Shown here in pieces: positions 9,013 to 16,118 of a stretch of DNA of 64,000 bases (its first letter is position 1; each line of letters begins with the position of its first letter). Source of the DNA: Actinomadura meyerae (GTDB lineage Bacteria > Actinomycetota > Actinomycetes > Streptosporangiales > Streptosporangiaceae); the NCBI RefSeq assembly GCF_900188445.1, contig NZ_FZOR01000007.1, positions 62,001-126,000 of the forward strand, given 5' to 3'. The translations under genes and the position numbers were made by a program. The notes beneath the pieces were generated by a model, which had not been told where the DNA came from, ran no database searches, and saw only the letters and a list, made by a program, of their open reading frames with translations.

Positions 9013-9068
9013 TTCTCTCGCCAAGAGAGAAGATATATCGCGTATCGCGATTGTCAAGATGTATCGCG
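9013..9068. promoter_or_regulatory. Palindrome plus three TATCGCG repeats before the TetR gene
   Basis: TTCTCTC-GCCAA-GAGAGAA is a perfect 7-bp inverted repeat at 9013-9031. TATCGCG then occurs at 9036-9042, 9043-9049 and 9062-9068. These differ in sequence from the GAAC/GTTC sites, so more than one DNA-binding protein may act in this 175-bp divergent region. Confidence 0.5.
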
Positions 9069-9085
9069 AGATGGGGAGGTCCGCC

Positions 9086-9820
9086 GTGGCCAGCGAAGCG
9101 CTGCCGACACCGCCCGGGCGCAGGCCCCGCAGGGCCGGGCCGCCGCGCCGCCCGCTCACCCAGGAGGCCATCGTCGAGACGGCGATCCGCGTCCTGGACG
9201 CCGAAGGGCTGGAGGCGGTCACCATGCGCCGCGTCGCGCAGGAGCTGGGCACCGGGCCCGCGTCCCTCTACGCGCACGTCTCCGGCAAGGAGGAGCTGCG
9301 CGAGCTGATGCTCGACCGGATCGCCGCCGAGGTCCGGCTGCCCGTCCCCGACCCGGCGCGCTGGCAGGAGCAGCTCAAGGAGCTGGCCCGCGAGATCCGC
9401 CGCGTCTACACCTCGCACCGCGACATCGCGATGGTCTCGATCGGGCTCATCCCCACCGGCCCCCACCTGCTGGACATCGCCGAGGCGCAGATCGCCCTCA
9501 TGCGGGCCGGCGGCGTCCCGAAGGAGATGGCGGGGATCGCCGTCGACACCCTCGGCATGTTCCTCGACGCCGACGCCATCGAGGACACGGTCTACGTGGC
9601 GCGGACGCCGGAGGGCGAGAACCCGTGGGAGCACATGCAGGCGTACCTGGAGCAGGTCAGGGAGTACTTCGCCGCCCTGCCGCCCGAGCGCTACCCGCAC
9701 CTCGTCGGCATGGTGGACGAGCTCACCGGCGAGAGCGGGGACGGGCGGTTCGAGTTCGGGCTCGACCTCCTCGTCCGGGGCATCGCGTCCTACGCCGAAG
9801 GGGGGAAGCGTCCGGACTAG
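9086..9820 (+). CDS. TetR-family transcriptional regulator with TetR_C-type ligand domain
   Basis: 244 residues from GTG 9086, chosen because GGGGAGG lies 5-6 bases upstream and because earlier in-frame ATGs (9059, 9071) fall inside the TATCGCG operator-like repeats. The N-terminal helix-turn-helix runs through ITQEAIVETAIRVL-like helix 1 to GTGPASLYAHVSGKEEL. The ligand-binding half is all helical. Divergence from the DHA2 exporter makes it the likely local repressor of that exporter and of itself. Its stop codon overlaps that of the convergent PARG gene by 4 bp. Confidence 0.88.
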   Translation: MASEALPTPPGRRPRRAGPPRRPLTQEAIVETAIRVLDAEGLEAVTMRRVAQELGTGPASLYAHVSGKEELRELMLDRIAAEVRLPVPDPARWQEQLKELAREIRRVYTSHRDIAMVSIGLIPTGPHLLDIAEAQIALMRAGGVPKEMAGIAVDTLGMFLDADAIEDTVYVARTPEGENPWEHMQAYLEQVREYFAALPPERYPHLVGMVDELTGESGDGRFEFGLDLLVRGIASYAEGGKRPD

Positions 9821-10653
9821 GCGAAGGCGCTGAACGCCCGCTCGAAGGCGGCGTGCCTCGGGGAGCCAACGGCGGTGTCCCACACGGCGAACACGACGTG
9901 CTCGAAGCGTCCGGCGAACTCGCCGCCGGGGCGCAGCGGCTCGGCGAACGCCGCCGCGACCTCGTCCGGGTCGTTGCGGAACACGCCACACCCCCACGCG
10001 CCGAGGACCAGCCGCCCGTGCCCGCGCGCGAGCGCGACGGCGAGCACCTTGCGGGCCCGCAGCCGGAGCACCTCCGGGATCCGCGCGGCCGCCGCGCCGT
10101 CCCGGATCGCGCCGCGGTTCGGCGCCGGGGACGTCAGGAACGCCACGCCGTACGGCTCGTCGAGCAGCCGCCCGGCGTCGTCCCGGAACACCGGCACGCC
10201 GGGCGAGTAGATCATGTGGTCGCTGTAGAGGAGGTCGCGCTGGGCGCGGTGGAAGTCGTAGAACTCCCTGGCCGACCGCAGCGACGCGTAGAGGCCGGAC
10301 GAGCGCGCCAGCCCCTCCTCCTGGGCGTGCGCCCCGTTGAGGAAGCCGCCGCCCGGGTTCTTCGCGGACGCGAAGTTGAGCGCGAGCGGGTCGGCGGCCC
10401 CGCCGCACAGCCTGCGCGCGGCGGCGAGGGTCGTCTCGCCGGTCACCTCGACGCGCGTCCGCACGGCCTCGCCGCCGGGTGGCCCGGCCAGGAGCGCGTC
10501 CAGCTCGCCAGGGCGGTACAGGACCGTGCTCTCGACGGCGCGCGCGAGGTCGTCCGCGATCGAGACGGTGCGACCGGAGGGCGCGGTGTATCCGCCGCGT
10601 TCCATGATGGCCACGGTCTCCTGGGCGGTCATGCGGCGTGGGTGTCTGCTCAT
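9817..10653 (-). CDS. TIGR02452 bacterial-type poly(ADP-ribose) glycohydrolase, macro-domain fold
   Basis: 278 residues from ATG 10653 (an in-frame start at 10692 is possible). The PARG signature is intact: GGG at 101-103 in NPGGGFLNGAHA and QEE at 111-113. Bacterial PARGs use the QEE glutamate to cleave ribose-ribose bonds of poly(ADP-ribose); homologues may also remove ADP-ribose from DNA or RNA. The N-terminal 60 residues form the helical region usual in TIGR02452. It is divergent from the Hen1-Pnkp RNA repair operon across 65 bp containing a perfect inverted repeat, which suggests joint control. No ADP-ribosyltransferase gene is visible in the window. Confidence 0.85.
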   Translation of the reverse strand: MSRHPRRMTAQETVAIMERGGYTAPSGRTVSIADDLARAVESTVLYRPGELDALLAGPPGGEAVRTRVEVTGETTLAAARRLCGGAADPLALNFASAKNPGGGFLNGAHAQEEGLARSSGLYASLRSAREFYDFHRAQRDLLYSDHMIYSPGVPVFRDDAGRLLDEPYGVAFLTSPAPNRGAIRDGAAAARIPEVLRLRARKVLAVALARGHGRLVLGAWGCGVFRNDPDEVAAAFAEPLRPGGEFAGRFEHVVFAVWDTAVGSPRHAAFERAFSAFA

Positions 10654-10659
10654 ATCGCG

Positions 10660-10687
10660 CCGCATTCTTCCGGAAAAAGGAATGCGG
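10660..10687. promoter_or_regulatory. Perfect 8-bp inverted repeat in the PARG/Hen1 divergent promoter
   Basis: CCGCATTC (10660-10667) and GAATGCGG (10680-10687) flank 12 bases; inner CC/GG pairs may extend the symmetry. It sits 7 bp from the PARG start and 31 bp from the Hen1 start, where a dimeric regulator could control both directions. Confidence 0.55.
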
Positions 10688-10718
10688 ATCACCCGGTTAT
10701 GTCCGCCACACTGGGCGC

Positions 10719-12188
10719 GTGCTTCTGACGATCACCACGACCATGGACCAGGCGTCGGACCTGGGATTCCTCCTGCACAAGCATCCGGAGCGGGTGCAGC
10801 GCTTCGAGCAGTCCTTCGGCACGGCGCACGTCTTCTACCCCGAGGCCGGCGAGCGGCGCTGCACGGCGGCGCTGCTCCTGGACGTCGACCCGGTCGCGCT
10901 CGTGCGGACGCGGGGCAGAGGCACGCCGGACTTCTCCCTCGGCCAGTACGTGAACGACCGCCCCTACGCGGCGTCGTCGCTGCTCGCGTCCGCCATGGCC
11001 GGCGTCTTCCGCACCGCGATGCGCGGCCGGTGCGCCGCGCGCCCCGAGCTGGTGCGCGCGCCGATCCCGCTGGAGGTCGTCCTGCCGGCCCTGCCGTGCC
11101 GGGGCGGGCCGGAGCAGGCCGCCCGGTTCTTCGGGCCGCTCGGCTGGGACGTGTCGGCCGTGCCCGTCCCGCTCGACCCGGAGTTCGCCGCGTGGGGCGA
11201 CTCCCGGTACGTGACGCTGACGCTGACCGGGACGCTGCGGCTCGCCGACGCGCTCAACCAGCTCTACGTGCTGCTGCCCGTCCTGGACGACTCCAAGCAC
11301 TACTGGCTCGCGCCCGACGAGGTCGACAAGCTCGTCCGGGCGGGGGAGGGCTGGCTCGCCGCGCACCCCGACCGGGGCGCCATCACCCGGCGCTACCTGG
11401 CCAACCGGCGCGCGCTCGTCCGCACCGCGCTGGGCCGCCTCGCCGACGCCGAGGACGCCTCCGACGAGGAGCTCGACCCCGTGCAGGTCGAGGAAGAGCA
11501 CGCGTCCCGCGCCGACGGAGACGCGGCTCCCGCCGAGGAGGAGCAGGCGCCACCTGCCGAGGAGGACCGGACGGTCCCGCTCGCGGAGCGCCGCCTCCAG
11601 GCGGTCGTGCAGGCGCTGCGCGACGAGGACGCCCGGCGCGTCATCGACCTCGGCTGCGGCTCGGGGAAGCTGGTGGCGATGCTCGCCAAGGACGACTTCT
11701 TCAGCGAGATCGCCGGAGCGGACGTCTCGCACCGCGCGCTGAGCCACGCCTGGCGGCGGCTGCGCTGGGACGACGGGCCGCACACGCGGCAGGGCGAGCG
11801 GGGCGGACGCGTCCGGGACGTGTTCCAGGGCGCGCTCACCTACGCCGACGAGCGGTTCGCAGGCTACGAGGCGGCGGTGCTGATGGAGGTCATCGAGCAC
11901 GTCGACCCGCCCCGTCTCGGCGCCGTCGAGCGGGTGGTGTTCGGGCACGCCGCGCCCCGCGTGGTCGTCGTCACGACCCCGAACGCCGAGTACAACGTCC
12001 GCTACGAGGGCCTCGCGCCGGGCGCGATGCGCCACTCCGACCACCGCTTCGAATGGACGCGGGCCGAGTTCCGCGCCTGGGCGGGCCGGGTCGCCGGAGA
12101 GCACGGCTACCGCGTCCGCCACGTTCCCGTGGGCGACGACGACCCCGAGGTCGGCGCGCCCACCCAGATGGGGGTCTTCACCCGATGA
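10719..12188 (+). CDS. hen1: Hen1 3'-terminal RNA ribose 2'-O-methyltransferase
   Basis: 489 residues from GTG 10719; the family N-terminus LLTITTTMDQASDLGFLL starts right there. Residues 1-240 are the Pnkp-associating N-terminal domain. An acidic Glu/Ala-rich linker follows (about 250-285), then the methyltransferase: SAM loop VIDLGCGSGKL near residue 308 and the metal-binding EVIEH motif near residue 390, with a partner histidine in SDHRFEW. Hen1 methylates the 2'-OH at the 3' end created by a ribotoxin cut before Pnkp ligates, protecting the repaired RNA from re-cleavage. The stop overlaps the Pnkp start (ATGA), so the two are translationally coupled. Confidence 0.95.
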   Translation: MLLTITTTMDQASDLGFLLHKHPERVQRFEQSFGTAHVFYPEAGERRCTAALLLDVDPVALVRTRGRGTPDFSLGQYVNDRPYAASSLLASAMAGVFRTAMRGRCAARPELVRAPIPLEVVLPALPCRGGPEQAARFFGPLGWDVSAVPVPLDPEFAAWGDSRYVTLTLTGTLRLADALNQLYVLLPVLDDSKHYWLAPDEVDKLVRAGEGWLAAHPDRGAITRRYLANRRALVRTALGRLADAEDASDEELDPVQVEEEHASRADGDAAPAEEEQAPPAEEDRTVPLAERRLQAVVQALRDEDARRVIDLGCGSGKLVAMLAKDDFFSEIAGADVSHRALSHAWRRLRWDDGPHTRQGERGGRVRDVFQGALTYADERFAGYEAAVLMEVIEHVDPPRLGAVERVVFGHAAPRVVVVTTPNAEYNVRYEGLAPGAMRHSDHRFEWTRAEFRAWAGRVAGEHGYRVRHVPVGDDDPEVGAPTQMGVFTR

Positions 12189-14731
12189 CCGAGATCAAGG
12201 TCCCGGAGGCGGGGCTCGTCGTGCTGGTCGGCGTGACCGGCTCCGGCAAGTCCCACTTCGCGCGCAAGCACTTCGCCCCGACGCAGGTGGTGTCGTCCGA
12301 CTTCTGCCGCGGCGTCGTGTCGGACGACGAGAACGACCAGTCCGCGAGCGCCGACGCGTTCGACCTGCTCCACTACATCGTGGGCACGCGGCTGCGGCGC
12401 GGCCTGCTGACCGTGGTGGACGCGACGAACGTGCAGCCGAAGGCGCGCGAGGCGCTGCTGCGGATCGCCAAGGAGCACGATGTCCTGTCCGTCGCGATCG
12501 TCCTGGACGTGCCGGAGAGCCTCGCCGCCGAGCGGAACGCGACCCGGCCCGACCGCAACCTGCCGCCGCACGTGATCCCGCGCCAGCGCCGGGAGCTGCG
12601 GCGCGGGATGCGGGACCTGGCCCGCGCGTTCCGCCGCCACTACGTGCTGACCGGCGCGGAGGAGATCGACGCCGCGACGATCGTCCGCGAGAAGGCGTGG
12701 AACGACAAGCGGGAGCTCACCGGCCCGTTCGACATCGTCGGCGACGTGCACGGCTGCCGCGCGGAGCTGGAGGACCTCCTCACCGGCCTCGGCTACGAGA
12801 TCGAGCGGGACGCGGAGGGGCGGCCCTGCGGCGCGAACCACCCCGGCGGGCGGACGGCCGTCTTCGTCGGCGACCTCGTCGACCGCGGGCCCGACTCGCC
12901 GGGCGTCCTGCGGCTCGTCATGGGCATGGTCGCGACGGGCGACGCGCTGTGCGTCTCGGGTAACCACGAGGCGAAGCTCGTCCGTGCACTGCGCGGACGC
13001 AAGGTGCGCGTGGCGCACGGCCTGGAGAACTCCCTGGAGCAGTTCGCCGCCGAGGACGACGACTTCCGCAAGCGCGCGCTGGAGTTCATGGACGGACTCA
13101 TCAGCCACTACATGCTGGACGACGGCCGCCTGGTCGTGGCCCACGCCGGGCTCAAGGAGGCTTACCACGGACGGTCGTCCGGACGGGTCCGCTCGTTCGC
13201 GCTCTACGGAGACACCACGGGGGAGACCGACGAGTACGGGCTTCCCGTCCGGTACCCGTGGGCGCGCGACTACCGGGGCAAGGCCATGGTCGTGTACGGG
13301 CACACTCCCGTCCCGGAGGCGGAGTGGGTCAACAACACCATCTGCCTGGACACCGGGGCCGTGTTCGGCGGGAAGCTGACCGCGCTGCGCTATCCGGAAC
13401 GCGAGCTGGTGTCGGTCCCGGCCCGGCAGGTCTGGTACGAGCCGACGCGTCCCCTGGAGGCCCCGGCTCGGGGCGGCTCGCGGGAGAACGAGGTCCTCAA
13501 CATCGGCGACGTCCTCGGCAACCAGGGGGTCGAGACCCGGCTCATGGGCCGCGTCTCCGTCCGCGAGGAGAACGCGCGGGCGGCGCTGGAGGTGATGAGC
13601 CGGTTCGCGGTCGACCCACGCTGGCTCGTCTACCTGCCGCCCACCATGGCGCCCGCCGAGACCTCGGCGCTGCCGGGCTACCTGGAGCATCCCGCCGAGG
13701 CCCTCGCCGCCTACCGGGACAAGGGCGTGGCCCGGGTCGTGTGCGAGGAGAAGCACATGGGCTCGCGCGCCGTGGCCGTCGTCTGCCGCGACGTGGCCGT
13801 GGCGGCCGAGCGCTTCGGAGTGGCGGACGGGACGACCGGCGCCCTCTACACCCGCACCGGGCGCGCGTTCTTCCGCGACCCGTCCCGCACGTCCGAGGTG
13901 CTGGAGCGGCTGCGCGCCGCGATCGGCGCCGCCGGGCTCTGGGACGAGCTGGACACCGGATGGCTCGTCATCGACGGCGAGCTGATGCCGTGGTCGGCGA
14001 AGGCCATGGAGCTCATCCGCACCCAGTACGCGGCGACCGGGGCGGCGGCCCGCGCTGCCCTGCCGATGGCGGCCGACGCTCTCGCGCGCGCGGAGGCGCG
14101 CGGGCTCGACCTCGGCGGCCTGCGCGAGCACATCGACCGGCGCGCCGCCAACGCGTCCCGCTTCAGGGACGCCTACGCGCGGTACTGCTGGACGGTGGAC
14201 GGCCTGGACGGGCTGAAGTTCGCCCCGTTCCAGATCCTCGCGGGTGAGGGCCGTGCCTGGGCGGACGCACGCGACCACGAGTGGCACATGTCGGTGGCGG
14301 CGCGGCTCGCGGACGGCGACGCGAGCGGGCTCGTCAAGCGGACGGCCTCGGTGACCGCCGACCTGGGGTCGCCGGAGTCGGAGGCCGCCGTCACCGCATG
14401 GTGGGAGGAGCTCACCGCCTCCGGCGGCGAGGGCATGGTCGTCAAGCCGCTGGGGCCCGTCCCCGAAGGCGCGAAGATCCAGCCCGGCGTCAAGTGCCGG
14501 GGGCCGGAGTACCTGCGGATCATCTACGGCCCCGACTACCGCGAGCCGGAGCACCTCGACCGGCTGCGCCGCAGGTCGCTCGGCCGGAAGCGGTCGCTGG
14601 CGATGCGCGAGCACGCGCTCGGCGCCGAGGCGCTCGACCGGCTCGCCGCGGGGGAGCCGCTGTGGCGCGTGCACCAGGCGGTGTTCGCCGTGCTGGCGCT
14701 GGAGTCCGAGCCCGTCGACCCGCGCCTGTAG
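12185..14731 (+). CDS. pnkp: Polynucleotide kinase-phosphatase-adenylyltransferase Pnkp
   Basis: 848 residues with all three domains. The 5'-kinase has P-loop GVTGSGKS at 16-23. The metallophosphatase has GDVHGC near 186, GDLVDRGPDS near 228 and GNHE near 258. The C-terminal ligase-like adenylyltransferase has its nucleotidyl lysine in EEKHMGSRA near 524. It heals 5'-OH and 2',3'-cyclic phosphate ends and, with Hen1, seals cleaved tRNA. The length fits the roughly 850-residue family. Start ATG 12185 overlaps the Hen1 stop by 4 bp. Any frame on the opposite strand across this gene is a shadow of G+C-rich coding. Confidence 0.96.
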   Translation: MTEIKVPEAGLVVLVGVTGSGKSHFARKHFAPTQVVSSDFCRGVVSDDENDQSASADAFDLLHYIVGTRLRRGLLTVVDATNVQPKAREALLRIAKEHDVLSVAIVLDVPESLAAERNATRPDRNLPPHVIPRQRRELRRGMRDLARAFRRHYVLTGAEEIDAATIVREKAWNDKRELTGPFDIVGDVHGCRAELEDLLTGLGYEIERDAEGRPCGANHPGGRTAVFVGDLVDRGPDSPGVLRLVMGMVATGDALCVSGNHEAKLVRALRGRKVRVAHGLENSLEQFAAEDDDFRKRALEFMDGLISHYMLDDGRLVVAHAGLKEAYHGRSSGRVRSFALYGDTTGETDEYGLPVRYPWARDYRGKAMVVYGHTPVPEAEWVNNTICLDTGAVFGGKLTALRYPERELVSVPARQVWYEPTRPLEAPARGGSRENEVLNIGDVLGNQGVETRLMGRVSVREENARAALEVMSRFAVDPRWLVYLPPTMAPAETSALPGYLEHPAEALAAYRDKGVARVVCEEKHMGSRAVAVVCRDVAVAAERFGVADGTTGALYTRTGRAFFRDPSRTSEVLERLRAAIGAAGLWDELDTGWLVIDGELMPWSAKAMELIRTQYAATGAAARAALPMAADALARAEARGLDLGGLREHIDRRAANASRFRDAYARYCWTVDGLDGLKFAPFQILAGEGRAWADARDHEWHMSVAARLADGDASGLVKRTASVTADLGSPESEAAVTAWWEELTASGGEGMVVKPLGPVPEGAKIQPGVKCRGPEYLRIIYGPDYREPEHLDRLRRRSLGRKRSLAMREHALGAEALDRLAAGEPLWRVHQAVFAVLALESEPVDPRL

Positions 14732-14744
14732 TCCGGACGGCCGG

Positions 14745-14792
14745 GCCCGGCCCCGGACGTGCCCGGCCCCGGACGCGCCCGGCCCCGGACGC
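14745..14792. repeat. Three tandem 16-bp GC-only-type repeats
   Basis: GCCCGGCCCCGGACG plus one variable base is repeated at 14745-14760, 14761-14776 and 14777-14792, between the Pnkp stop and the terminator. No coding or spacer-like structure. Confidence 0.85.
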
Positions 14793-14793
14793 A

Positions 14794-14828
14794 CAAGGCC
14801 CGCCCCTCGGCGAGGGGGGCGGGCCTTG
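14794..14828. terminator. Hairpin terminator between Pnkp and the zinc-ribbon gene
   Basis: CAAGGCCCGCCCC pairs with GGGGCGGGCCTTG around a short loop. The stem is shared by the convergent transcripts. It resembles the other AAGGCCCGC-type terminators in this window. Confidence 0.8.
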
Positions 14829-14837
14829 CGGGACGCG

Positions 14838-15104
14838 TCAGGTCGAGAACAGCATGTGGAAGACACTGCCGTGGTACGGGCGGTGGTGCCCGCCGTGGTG
14901 ATGGTGGTGCACCGCCGCCGGCGCGCTCCATCCCGGTGCCGCGGCGGGCGGTGGCGGGGCCGCCCGGTACTGCGACTCCATCTGGCTCAGGGCCTCCAGC
15001 TCGCCGTAGTCGAGGAAGATGCCCCGGCAGCTGTCACATTGCTCGATGTGGACGCCGCTGCGGGTGTAGGTCCGCATCACGCCACGACACTTAGGGCAGT
15101 GCAT
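14838..15104 (-). CDS. Small zf-TFIIB-type zinc-ribbon protein with His-rich tail
   Basis: 88 residues. Two CxxC pairs are visible: CPKC (3-6) and CDSC (about 28-31) in HIEQCDSCRGIFLDYGEL, the signature of the zf-TFIIB domain family. A Pro/Ala linker then leads to a His-rich segment (HHHHHGGHH) and an aromatic tail. The N-terminal ribbon should bind one zinc; the His tail may bind zinc or nickel. Such proteins are widespread in actinomycetes and have no firmly assigned role. Monocistronic, read toward the Pnkp terminator. Confidence 0.8.
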   Translation of the reverse strand: MHCPKCRGVMRTYTRSGVHIEQCDSCRGIFLDYGELEALSQMESQYRAAPPPPAAAPGWSAPAAVHHHHHGGHHRPYHGSVFHMLFST

Positions 15105-15170
15105 CGCCTGTCGTCCTTCCGGTCTGGATCCCCAGGTAGAGGCTAAATGTAGGGCAGGTTTCGCGCCACG

Positions 15171-16118
15171 TCATGCCGCGTCCCCCGCCGCGGATATTCT
15201 CACGCAGGCATCGATCATCGCCTGCTCCGGCCCGTCCAGGGCACGATCATCCCTCTCCGCGGATATGACGCACGTGGCCGCGATCTGGATCGCAAGACTT
15301 CGGGCGGGTATGTCCAGGCTCGTCCAGGGGTCGCCCTGCGCGGGGACCGCCGGGCCCCCGGCCGCCGTGTACGCGCCGAGGAATCGCGTCCACTCGTCCG
15401 GGTGCAGGACTCCGGCTGAGTAGAGCGCGGCGGGGCGGGCGAGGTCCCACGCCGGGTCGCCCCTGCCCAGGTCCTCGATGTCGATGAGCCGCCAGCGGCC
15501 GTCGCGCGCGCGGACCATCTGGCCCAGGTGCCAGTCGCCGTGGATGAGGTGCTGCGTCCGTGCCGGGGGCTCGTCCTCCTCACCGCGTATCCATGCGGGA
15601 AGGGTGGCGAACGCGCGCTTCACCGCGTCCGGGGCGGGGCCTTCGCCGACCTGTGAGATGAGGCGTGCCACACGGGTCGGACGTCCCCAATGCGGTGCGT
15701 CTGCCGGGACGGCCTCCGCATGGAGCGCCGCCAGAAGCCGCGCCCCCTCCTCCCAAGGGAGTGCTTGGTTCGGGTCGACCGGGTCGCCGTACGAGGCGAT
15801 CGTGACCGTCCGGCCGTCCACGGTGAGGGGCGCACCTGCCGGCCCCAGGAGAAGGTCCGGGAGCGTGGCCGCCAACCTGATACGCGCCAGGAACGGAGCC
15901 CCATGCTCGCGGTCGGCCTGATGCGCCTTGACCACTACGTCACCGACGCGCACCACGAGCACACCGTGCCGGTCGTACAGCGTCTCCGGCGACGCGTCTC
16001 CCGATGCCGCTTCGGCGGGGCCCGATGCCGCGCCGGCGGGGGCGGAAGCGCGCCCGATCTCAACGAGCCGGGAGAAGAGCCCGGACTGGACGGTCTCGGT
16101 CTGCACCCGCCCAGTCAA
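15171..16118 (-). CDS. Aminoglycoside phosphotransferase (APH)-family kinase
   Basis: 315 residues from TTG 16118 (TTGA overlap with the ligase stop); GTG 16106, four codons in, is an alternative. The catalytic Brenner motif is HGDWHLGQ and the metal-binding segment IDIEDLGRGDPAWDLA, both intact. The N-lobe has VVVKAHQADREHGAPF carrying the likely ATP lysine. APH/choline-kinase-like enzymes phosphorylate antibiotics, sugars or amino alcohols; nothing here favours resistance over metabolism. It is translationally coupled to the acyl-CoA synthetase gene, which hints at a shared pathway. Confidence 0.85.
   Translation of the reverse strand: MTGRVQTETVQSGLFSRLVEIGRASAPAGAASGPAEAASGDASPETLYDRHGVLVVRVGDVVVKAHQADREHGAPFLARIRLAATLPDLLLGPAGAPLTVDGRTVTIASYGDPVDPNQALPWEEGARLLAALHAEAVPADAPHWGRPTRVARLISQVGEGPAPDAVKRAFATLPAWIRGEEDEPPARTQHLIHGDWHLGQMVRARDGRWRLIDIEDLGRGDPAWDLARPAALYSAGVLHPDEWTRFLGAYTAAGGPAVPAQGDPWTSLDIPARSLAIQIAATCVISAERDDRALDGPEQAMIDACVRISAAGDAA

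Noticed and set aside
9059-9061. ATG 9059 as the TetR start
   Set aside because: It lies inside the operator-like TATCGCG repeats and has no ribosome-binding site, whereas GTG 9086 has GGGGAGG at proper spacing.
10719-14731. Possible phage or mobile island around the Hen1-Pnkp genes
   Set aside because: No integrase, transposase, flanking repeats or composition change was seen.
14745-14792. Tandem 16-bp repeats considered as a CRISPR-like array
   Set aside because: Units abut with no spacers, and no cas genes are present.
12107-14866. Very long open frame on the minus strand opposite Pnkp
   Set aside because: Its product is low-complexity Arg/Gly/Ala/Val-rich without domains, while the plus strand gives three intact Pnkp domains. 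It is a high-G+C shadow.
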